This document shows, piece after piece, positions 35,759 through 41,405 of a stretch of DNA of 41,405 bases. The position numbers and the translations under genes were made by a program. Origin of the DNA: Candidatus Thioglobus sp. (lineage in GTDB: Bacteria > Pseudomonadota > Gammaproteobacteria > PS1 > Pseudothioglobaceae); the NCBI GenBank assembly GCA_012959965.1, contig DUCF01000011.1, forward strand, positions 1 through 41,405, in the 5' to 3' direction. The notes beneath the pieces were generated by a model. That model saw nothing but the letters and a program-made list of their open reading frames with translations, searched no databases and was not told where the DNA came from. Position 1 is the first letter of the stretch; each line of letters opens with the position of its first letter.

Positions 35759-36680
35759 GGCGATGGACACCAATCAAGTCATGCGTCAAGTGATTTACGC
35801 ACTTGCCTTGGGTGTTGCTGCGCAAGTGTACTTCTTTGGTTTTTCAGTGTTGGTGCAGATTGCGCTGGCCGTTATAACGGCTCTGGCCGCAGAGGCTTTG
35901 GTATTGCGCATGCGTGGTATGCAAATCGCACCATCCCTGCGTGATGGCTCTGCTGTTCTCACAGCTGTCCTGTTGGCGATCGCCATTCCAAGTATTGCCC
36001 CTTGGTGGATTATCGTTTTGGGTGTTTTGTTTGCCATTGTTTTTGGTAAGCAATTGTTTGGCGGTCTCGGTAATAACCCATTTAATCCTGCCATGCTTGG
36101 TTATGCCTTCTTGCTGATTTCATATCCACTGCAAATGACACAATGGCCTTCTGAGTTTCAGGGCGCATTGGCGATATTTGAGTTTTCTGGGGTTGATGCT
36201 TTAACCGGTGCGACAAACTTAGATTACGTCAAAACCCAATTGATGCTTGGGGAGAGTATTGGTGCATTAACATTTGAAAGTATTAGTCAAATGTGGATTA
36301 ATTTTGGCTTCTTGCTGGGTGGTATTTATTTATTGCTGCGTCGAATTGTTTTTTGGCATATCCCACTTTCTTTGATTGCCGGTTTGGCACTGATGTCGAG
36401 CATTTTGTATTTGATTGATCCGGCCAATTTCTCTTCACCTGTTTTTCACTTGATTAATGGCGCAACTATGTTGGCGGCATTCTTCATTGCCACCGATCCT
36501 GTTTCTGCCAGTACAACGCCGTTAGGAAGGTTGATTTATGGTTTTGCCATTGGTGCGATTATTATTGTGATTCGAGTGTTTGGTGGTTATCCAGATGCCG
36601 TTGCTTTTGCGGTGTTGTTAATGAACATCACTGTGCCACTGATTGATTACTACACGCAACCAAAGGTGTTTGGAAAATGA
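35748..36680 (+). CDS. rnfD: Rnf complex subunit D
   Basis: A 310-residue membrane subunit with nine or ten helices. Key segments are LFGGLGNNPFNPAMLGYAFL, DALTGATNLD (the covalent FMN attachment Thr, in the usual TGAT setting), and FFIATDPVSASTTPLGRLIY. It is slightly shorter than the E. coli protein (352). I chose ATG at 35748 because AAGGAG lies seven bases ahead, and the frame upstream is the end of rnfC. It overlaps rnfC by 11 bp and rnfG by 4 bp. Confidence 0.95.
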   Translation: MQDKAMDTNQVMRQVIYALALGVAAQVYFFGFSVLVQIALAVITALAAEALVLRMRGMQIAPSLRDGSAVLTAVLLAIAIPSIAPWWIIVLGVLFAIVFGKQLFGGLGNNPFNPAMLGYAFLLISYPLQMTQWPSEFQGALAIFEFSGVDALTGATNLDYVKTQLMLGESIGALTFESISQMWINFGFLLGGIYLLLRRIVFWHIPLSLIAGLALMSSILYLIDPANFSSPVFHLINGATMLAAFFIATDPVSASTTPLGRLIYGFAIGAIIIVIRVFGGYPDAVAFAVLLMNITVPLIDYYTQPKVFGK

Positions 36681-37270
36681 AGAATTCCACCGTATTTAAA
36701 TCAGGCGCCTTGATGCTTGTCTTTACTTTGATTTGCGTATTTTTTGTCAGTCTAGCAGAGCAAACCACCAAGGAAAAAATCGCCTTTAATGAAGAGCAAT
36801 TGCTCATCAAAAGACTCAATGAAATTGTCGCCAATTACGATAACGACATTGTTGCCGATCAGTTTGAGAAAGACATTGAGCTGCACGGTATTGAGCAAAG
36901 CATTCGAATTTTTCCAGCCGAGAGAGAGGGTCAAATATTCGCCCATCTGATAGAGCACACTTATCCAAACGGCTATAACGGTAATATTAAATTATTGACA
37001 AGTATTGATATGGATGGGGAGTTGCTTGGCGTTCGAGTGATTGGCCACAAGGAAACCCCGGGTTTAGGCGATAAAATTGAGACGCGCAAGTCGGATTGGA
37101 TCAAAGGTTTTTCGGGCTTGTCACTGTCCAATTTAGACAAGTCGCTGTGGAAGGTAAAAAGGGATGGTGGAAGCTTTGACCAGTTTACCGGCGCAACCAT
37201 TACTCCTCGCGCTATCGTCAGTGCCGCTTATCAAATATTAGAATATTTTGAGAAGAATGAAATTAAGTGA
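36677..37270 (+). CDS. rnfG: Rnf complex subunit G
   Basis: A 197-residue subunit with one N-terminal helix (FKSGALMLVFTLICVFFVSL) and a periplasmic FMN domain. The flavin-attachment motif is FTGATITPRAIVSAAYQILE (the second Thr, in the S/TGAT pattern). Also typical is GHKETPGLGDKIETRKSDWI. Normal length is about 206. The next gene is queA, overlapping by 14 bp. There is no rnfE between rnfG and queA, although E commonly follows G. Confidence 0.95.
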   Translation: MKNSTVFKSGALMLVFTLICVFFVSLAEQTTKEKIAFNEEQLLIKRLNEIVANYDNDIVADQFEKDIELHGIEQSIRIFPAEREGQIFAHLIEHTYPNGYNGNIKLLTSIDMDGELLGVRVIGHKETPGLGDKIETRKSDWIKGFSGLSLSNLDKSLWKVKRDGGSFDQFTGATITPRAIVSAAYQILEYFEKNEIK

Positions 37271-38270
37271 TTTTGATTTCGATCTACCAAAATCGTTAAT
37301 TGCCCAATTCCCTAGTGAGAAGCGTACCGATTCAAAATTATTGGTCGCTGGCGATGAAATTGTTGACGCCACATTTTCAGAATTAGACGATTTTTTACGC
37401 GCAGGAGACTTGTTGGTTCTTAATGATACTCGAGTGATTCCCGCAAGATTGTTTGGACAAAAAGAATCGGGTGGCAAGGTTGAAATACTCATTGAGCGAC
37501 TGCTCAGCGACACACAAGCTCTGGCGATGATTAAAGCCAGTAGGGCGCCAAAAATTGGCAGCTTTGTTGTTCTGGAAAATGGTCAACGAGCCGAAGTTGT
37601 TGACAAGTCTTGCGGTCTTTATACGTTGTCTTTTTCAGGCACCGCAATTCTTGATTGTCTCAATGAGGTAGGTCATGTGCCATTGCCGCCTTACATTGAG
37701 CGCGGTGACAAAAAAGAAGACTTAAGTCGTTATCAGACGGTTTATGCTCAAAACGATGGCGCAGTGGCAGCGCCAACGGCAGGTCTGCATTTTGATGAGG
37801 CACTACTCGCCAGACTGCAAAAACAAGGTATTGAGCATACGTTTGTCACGTTGCACGTTGGTGCTGGAACTTTTCAACCAGTCAAAGTGGATAATATCAA
37901 AGACCATCACATGCACAGCGAGGTTTATCAAGTGAGTGTCGAGGCTGCTGAAAAAATTAAACAAACACGTGCCAAAGGTGGCAGAATAGTTGCAGTTGGA
38001 ACGACGGCGGTGCGCACTTTAGAGTCCATGGCTTTAAAGGGCGAGGTGTGTGCAACTCAGGGTGATACCGATATTTTTATTTACCCAGGTTTTGGATTTA
38101 AGTTGGTGGACGTTATGATCACCAATTTTCATTTGCCGAAATCCTCACTATTGATGTTGGTCAGTGCTTTTATCTCTCGAGAAAAAATGTTTGAAATTTA
38201 TAATCACGCCATCGATAACAAATATCGCTTCTTTAGTTACGGTGACGCGATGTTGCTTGAAAAACAATGA
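37257..38270 (+). CDS. queA: tRNA preQ1(34) S-adenosylmethionine ribosyltransferase-isomerase
   Basis: A 337-residue QueA that transfers and rearranges the ribose of SAM onto preQ1 in the tRNA wobble position, making epoxyqueuosine. Motifs are MKLSDFDFDLPKSLIAQFP, LNDTRVIPARLFGQKE, HVPLPPYIERGDKKEDLSRY with YQTVYA, VAAPTAGLHFDEALLARLQ, THVGAGTFQPV-type TLHVGAGTFQPVKVDNI, and MITNFHLPKSSLLMLVSAF. I chose the ATG at 37257; the frame opens at a TTG at 37248 but MKLSDFDF is the family start. It overlaps rnfG by 14 bp and the HIT gene by 4 bp. Confidence 0.97.
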   Translation: MKLSDFDFDLPKSLIAQFPSEKRTDSKLLVAGDEIVDATFSELDDFLRAGDLLVLNDTRVIPARLFGQKESGGKVEILIERLLSDTQALAMIKASRAPKIGSFVVLENGQRAEVVDKSCGLYTLSFSGTAILDCLNEVGHVPLPPYIERGDKKEDLSRYQTVYAQNDGAVAAPTAGLHFDEALLARLQKQGIEHTFVTLHVGAGTFQPVKVDNIKDHHMHSEVYQVSVEAAEKIKQTRAKGGRIVAVGTTAVRTLESMALKGEVCATQGDTDIFIYPGFGFKLVDVMITNFHLPKSSLLMLVSAFISREKMFEIYNHAIDNKYRFFSYGDAMLLEKQ

Positions 38271-38626
38271 TTATTTTTTCAAACGAGTCAATACGAGTAG
38301 AGGTGGAGGATGCCGAAATACCTTGGCTAACAGTTTTCTGTCAAAGGGGTGTGAAGGAGTTCTTTCAATGCAGTGCCGAGGAGAAAATCGAGATTTTTCG
38401 AGTGATTGATATTATTGAGAGACAAATGGATAGCTATTTCTCACCAGACAAAATCAATATTGCCTCTTTTGGTAATATGCTACCGCAGGTTCATTGGCAC
38501 GTTATGGCCCGGTTTGCAGGCGACAGTTATTTTCCTCAGCCGATGTGGGGAGAAAAACAAAGAGAATCTACATTAGAACTCCCAAGTTCTGATGTTTTTT
38601 ATCAAGACTTGGGAGATTTGCTTTAA
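38267..38626 (+). CDS. HIT-family protein
   Basis: A 119-residue histidine-triad-like nucleotide hydrolase/transferase. The active-site block reads MLPQVHWHVMARF and is followed by the Trp-rich end DSYFPQPMWGEKQRE, a pattern seen in a gammaproteobacterial and epsilonproteobacterial HIT branch. The first His of the HxHxH triad is Gln here, which occurs in that branch, while the second and third are kept. Substrate is unknown. The ATG overlaps the queA stop (ATGA), so it is the last gene of the run. A short hairpin over its stop codon probably ends transcription. Confidence 0.85.
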   Translation: MIIFSNESIRVEVEDAEIPWLTVFCQRGVKEFFQCSAEEKIEIFRVIDIIERQMDSYFSPDKINIASFGNMLPQVHWHVMARFAGDSYFPQPMWGEKQRESTLELPSSDVFYQDLGDLL

Positions 38627-38634
38627 TCTCGTTT
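38613..38634. terminator. Terminator between HIT gene and sucD
   Basis: GAGATT (38613-38618) and AATCTC (38625-38630) form a 6-bp stem with a 6-nt loop, followed by GTTTT on the plus strand. It spans the HIT stop codon. It is the only candidate in the 7-bp gap between the convergent HIT gene and sucD, so it may serve both. It is weak because the stem is AT-rich. Confidence 0.45.
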
Positions 38635-39503
38635 TAGCGCAGGATTTCTAGCAGGGTAGAGCCCATCAATGCTGGCGACGGGGCAACAGCGACTCCGCAG
38701 CGCTCCAAAGTATTAATTTTGTCTTGCGCACCACCACTACCACCACTGATCACTGCTCCAGCATGCCCCATACGCTTACCTTTTGGTGCTGTTAAGCCAG
38801 CAATGTAGGATACAACGGGTTTTGAGACGTTGGATGAAATATACTCGGCAGCCTCTTCTTCGGCGCTGCCACCAATTTCACCTACCATGATAATTGACTT
38901 TGTCTTTTCATCGGCTTCAAATAGCTTAAGGCAATCAATAAAGTTAGTGCCGTTTACTGGGTCACCACCAATACCAATACAAGTTGTTTGACCAAGGCCT
39001 GCGAGAGTTGTTTGGTGAACTGCTTCATAAGTGAGTGTGCCAGAGCGCGAAACAATACCGACCGTACCTTTTTGGTGGATATTGCCCGGCATAATGCCAA
39101 GCTTGCACTCTCCAGGAGTGATAACACCCGGACAGTTTGGGCCAATCAGTATCGATTTAGAGCCTTTCAACATGGCTTTTATTTTGACCATATCCAGAAC
39201 TGGGATGCCTTCGGTAATGCAGGCAATAACTGGCATTTCCGCTTCAATCGCCTCCTTAATGGAGGCAAATGCAAATCTTGGTGGTACATAAATCATAGAG
39301 GCGTTAGCGCCGACCTCATCCATTGCATCTCTAACTGTACTAAAGACGGGGCGATCCAAGTGGGTTTGCCCGCCCTTGCCAGGGGTAACACCACCAACAA
39401 ATTGAGTGCCATAAGCGATAGATTGTTCTGAGTGAAATGTACCTTGTTTGCCGGTAAATCCTTGGCAGATTACTTTGGTATTTTTGTTAATTAGTACGCT
39501 CAT
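38634..39503 (-). CDS. sucD: Succinyl-CoA synthetase alpha subunit
   Basis: A 289-residue subunit that carries the phosphohistidine and CoA site of the TCA-cycle enzyme that makes ATP or GTP from succinyl-CoA. Family segments are [71 protein letters not shown], and the active His of [18 protein letters not shown]. Length is the usual 289-290. The ATG overlaps the sucC stop by four bases. The products connect to the AST block, which consumes succinyl-CoA and returns succinate (inference). Confidence 0.98.
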   Translation of the reverse strand: MSVLINKNTKVICQGFTGKQGTFHSEQSIAYGTQFVGGVTPGKGGQTHLDRPVFSTVRDAMDEVGANASMIYVPPRFAFASIKEAIEAEMPVIACITEGIPVLDMVKIKAMLKGSKSILIGPNCPGVITPGECKLGIMPGNIHQKGTVGIVSRSGTLTYEAVHQTTLAGLGQTTCIGIGGDPVNGTNFIDCLKLFEADEKTKSIIMVGEIGGSAEEEAAEYISSNVSKPVVSYIAGLTAPKGKRMGHAGAVISGGSGGAQDKINTLERCGVAVAPSPALMGSTLLEILR

Positions 39504-40675
39504 GCTGGAACTCCATTTTCTGCCATTGCTACTACTTGTTGTGCTGCTTGTGTTAAATCGGCTTCAGTTGAAATATTAAAATCGCTATTATTGAGTATTT
39601 CTAAACCTTGAGCGGCGTTTGTACCCTCCAATCTGACAACGATTGGCAGTGTTAGGCCAACTTTTTCAATGGCCTGGAGAATGCCCTGAGCAATCAAATC
39701 GCAGCGAACAATGCCACCAAATATATTCACCAGAATAGCCTTTACGTCAGCACCGCCTTGAATGATTTCAAAGGCTTTGGCAACACGATCCGCCGTAGCA
39801 GTGCCACCGACATCAAGAAAGTTAGCAGGTGAGCCGCCGTGGTATTCGATGAGATCCATTGTGGCCATGGCAAGTCCGGCGCCATTGACCATGCAGCCCA
39901 CTGTGCCATCTAGGGAAACATAGTTCAGTTGAAATTCACTCGCATCCCTTTCTTTTTCGTCCTCTTGAGAAGTGTCGCGCAAGGCGGCAATGGCTTCGTT
40001 GCGATACAAAGCGTTATCATCAAAGTCAATTTTGCCATCGAGTGCAATGATTTCACCAGTTCCGGTAATTATTAAAGGATTGATTTCAATGAGATTTCCA
40101 TCATTTTTACTAAAAATTTTGTAAAGTCCAGAGAGGGTTGTGGCGAATTGCGGACGAAGGCTTGAGTCTAATTGAAGCTTGTTGGCGATTTCATTACACG
40201 CGCTTTCTTCGAGAGTACCCAGTGGGTCGATTGCGTATTTTATTATTTTTTCAGGCGTGTTAGCGGCCACCTCTTCTATATCCATGCCGCCTTCGGTTGA
40301 AGCTAGCACGGTAATACTTGATGTTGAGCGATCAACCAGCATGCCTAAGTAAAGCTCCTTTTGGATGTCTTGCCCCGCCTCGATAATCACTTGGTTAATT
40401 GGCAGTCCTTTGGCATCTGTCTGGGGTGTAATTAACCTCCCCCCTAATAATTTTTCACTGGCGCTTATCGTGTCCTCAATGGTAAAACAGACAACGACAC
40501 CACCCCCTTTGCCTCTACCGCCGGCATGAACTTGTGCTTTAACCACCCAGACGGATCCGCCAAGTTTTTCACAGGCGGATGCGGTTTCACTGTAGTCAGA
40601 AATGATAATAAATTCCGGCACTTGGATGCCGTTTTGTGAGAACAATTGTTTTGCTTGGTATTCGTGGATGTGCAT
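39500..40675 (-). CDS. sucC: Succinyl-CoA synthetase beta subunit
   Basis: A 391-residue ATP-grasp subunit that binds nucleotide and succinate. Motifs are the start [37 protein letters not shown] (ATP-grasp), [31 protein letters not shown], and the CoA/phosphate segment [20 protein letters not shown], then [16 protein letters not shown]. Length is standard. It starts the sucCD operon, 79 bp from the divergent efp gene. Nucleotide specificity (ATP or GTP) is not determinable by eye. Confidence 0.98.
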   Translation of the reverse strand: MHIHEYQAKQLFSQNGIQVPEFIIISDYSETASACEKLGGSVWVVKAQVHAGGRGKGGGVVVCFTIEDTISASEKLLGGRLITPQTDAKGLPINQVIIEAGQDIQKELYLGMLVDRSTSSITVLASTEGGMDIEEVAANTPEKIIKYAIDPLGTLEESACNEIANKLQLDSSLRPQFATTLSGLYKIFSKNDGNLIEINPLIITGTGEIIALDGKIDFDDNALYRNEAIAALRDTSQEDEKERDASEFQLNYVSLDGTVGCMVNGAGLAMATMDLIEYHGGSPANFLDVGGTATADRVAKAFEIIQGGADVKAILVNIFGGIVRCDLIAQGILQAIEKVGLTLPIVVRLEGTNAAQGLEILNNSDFNISTEADLTQAAQQVVAMAENGVPA

Positions 40676-40754
40676 TAAATTAAGGTTAAAATGTGTGTGA
40701 AATTATTTTACACAGATGTGGAAATTAAATAGCCACAGTTAGGTAGGAATTTAT

Positions 40755-41318
40755 ATGGCGAATTACAGTACAAGTCAGTTTAAAAACGGCCTTAAGTTGA
40801 TGTTGGATGGCAATCCTTGCTCAATCGTTAACAATGAAATTGTTAAGCCTGGAAAGGGACAAGCCTTTAACCGCGTTAAATTTAAGGATCTGCTCACTGG
40901 CAAAACACTTGAAAAGACTTTTAAATCTGGTGAGTCTTTAGAGGGTGCGGATGTGATGGAGTTAAACATGCAATATCTGTATAACGATGGCGAGTCGTGG
41001 CACTTTATGGATCCGGATTCATACGATCAGTATGCGCTTGATGAAACGGCGATGTCTGGTGCTATTAACTACCTTGTTGAGCAAGATAGCTGCGTGGTCA
41101 CTCTATGGAACAACAACCCGATTTCAGTCACTCCTCCAAATCATGTGATATTGGAAGTTGCTGACACTGACCCAGGCCTTAAAGGCGATACTGCGGGTAC
41201 AGGCGGCAAGCCAGCAACAATGAATACGGGTGTGGTTGTTCAAGTACCATTGTTTATTGCAATTGGTGAGAAGGTAAAGGTAGATACACGCACTAACGAA
41301 TACGCAGGCAGAGCATAA
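40755..41318 (+). CDS. efp: Elongation factor P
   Basis: A 187-residue translation factor that relieves stalling at polyproline stretches. Three beta-barrel domains are visible; the N-terminal one has [15 protein letters not shown] with Lys34, the residue modified by EpmA/EpmB in gammaproteobacteria. The third domain ends with [20 protein letters not shown], the EF-P C-terminal signature. Length matches the 188-residue norm. AGGTAGGA lies before the ATG at 40755. No modification enzyme is in the window. The region after it to the edge holds an inverted repeat and no gene I can support. Confidence 0.98.
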   Translation: MANYSTSQFKNGLKLMLDGNPCSIVNNEIVKPGKGQAFNRVKFKDLLTGKTLEKTFKSGESLEGADVMELNMQYLYNDGESWHFMDPDSYDQYALDETAMSGAINYLVEQDSCVVTLWNNNPISVTPPNHVILEVADTDPGLKGDTAGTGGKPATMNTGVVVQVPLFIAIGEKVKVDTRTNEYAGRA

Positions 41319-41345
41319 CAGCGTCTCCATAAATGCGCTTTTTCT

Positions 41346-41393
41346 CAGATTAAACTCGTCAAATACGCCTTTGTATTCTCCTTGTTTAATCTG
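41346..41393. repeat. Nested inverted repeat downstream of efp
   Basis: CAGATTAAAC (41346-41355) and GTTTAATCTG (41384-41393) are perfectly complementary, and inside them AATAC (41362-41366) pairs with GTATT (41373-41377). The hairpin has a 6/6 internal loop. It is followed by TAAAAAA on the plus strand (a T-run on the minus strand, but on its upstream side), so it is not a normal terminator for efp. The minus strand of this edge region reads open but overlaps efp and is not supported as a gene. Confidence 0.45.
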
Positions 41394-41405
41394 TAAAAAA
41401 TCCAT

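Noticed and set aside
38480-38530. Gln in place of the first His of the HIT triad as a damaged active site
   Set aside because: Gln at that position occurs in a known HIT branch with the same following block; the key second and third His are present.
38988-39431. 147-codon plus-strand frame opposite sucD
   Set aside because: Antisense shadow of sucD, with no recognisable domain.
41124-41405. Minus-strand frame running in from the right edge
   Set aside because: It would overlap efp by about 195 bp and shows no family features; the part beyond efp is mostly the inverted repeat.
1-41405. CRISPR arrays, rRNA or tRNA genes, complete insertion sequences
   Set aside because: I saw no regularly spaced repeats, no rRNA or tRNA signatures other than the tRNA-like end of ssrA, and no transposase.

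Overview
The window looks like a chromosomal stretch of a marine-type gammaproteobacterium with modest GC. The evidence is a set of gammaproteobacterial signatures: a one-piece tmRNA with an ALAA-ending tag, ftsH-folP-glmM in that order, holA-proA-tyrS, an Rnf/Rsx operon, EF-P with Lys34, and a full set of arginine succinyltransferase (AST) genes. I cannot name the genus from sequence alone. Gene packing is tight, with many ATGA-type overlaps, and TRAP, TSUP and AEC transporters fit a small, streamlined marine heterotroph or mixotroph. Layout: (1) Bases 1-10,035 are an amino-acid catabolism block. It holds the 3' part of a DadA-like FAD oxidoreductase, a CoA-acylating (methyl)malonate-semialdehyde dehydrogenase (mmsA) with the relic of a second mmsA beside it, and a class III omega-aminotransferase. 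Divergent from the aminotransferase is an operon of an M20 metallohydrolase, astA, astD and astB. The classical AST partners astC and astE are absent, and the aminotransferase and the M20 enzyme are candidates to fill those steps. (2) Bases 10,047-12,224 hold a DAHP synthase and an EamA/DMT permease. (3) Bases 12,246-19,859 look like a genomic island at the 3' end of ssrA. An exact 23-bp copy of the tmRNA 3' end lies 7,591 bp from the real one, and near-identical 19-bp repeats lie inside both borders. The cargo is a DUF2721 protein, a TRAP transporter (dctP, dctQ, dctM), a divergent FadR/LldR-like GntR regulator, an FMN-dependent lactate/2-hydroxyacid dehydrogenase, an AEC permease and a decayed zinc-ribbon protein. 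No integrase remains. (4) Bases 19,838-28,072 are housekeeping: ssrA, tyrS, proA, holA, and divergently ftsH (behind a sigma-32-like promoter), folP and glmM. (5) Bases 28,079-33,086 hold a polytopic membrane protein, a TSUP permease, an Lrp/AsnC regulator, and a sulfite reductase hemoprotein (cysI) with DUF934 and DUF2061 partners. (6) Bases 33,131-38,626 run on in the same direction with rnfABCDG (no rnfE), queA and a HIT protein. Convergent with these are sucCD, and divergent from sucCD is efp near the right edge. The genes work together in three likely groups: arginine and other amino-acid breakdown feeding glutamate, succinate and acetyl-CoA; uptake and oxidation of a hydroxy acid, possibly lactate, by the island cassette; and sulfite reduction next to the Rnf electron-transfer complex, which may supply reduced ferredoxin. 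The most unusual observations are the integrase-less ssrA island carrying a metabolic cassette, the M20 hydrolase in an AST operon lacking astE, the mmsA relic, and the Rnf operon without rnfE beside cysI.
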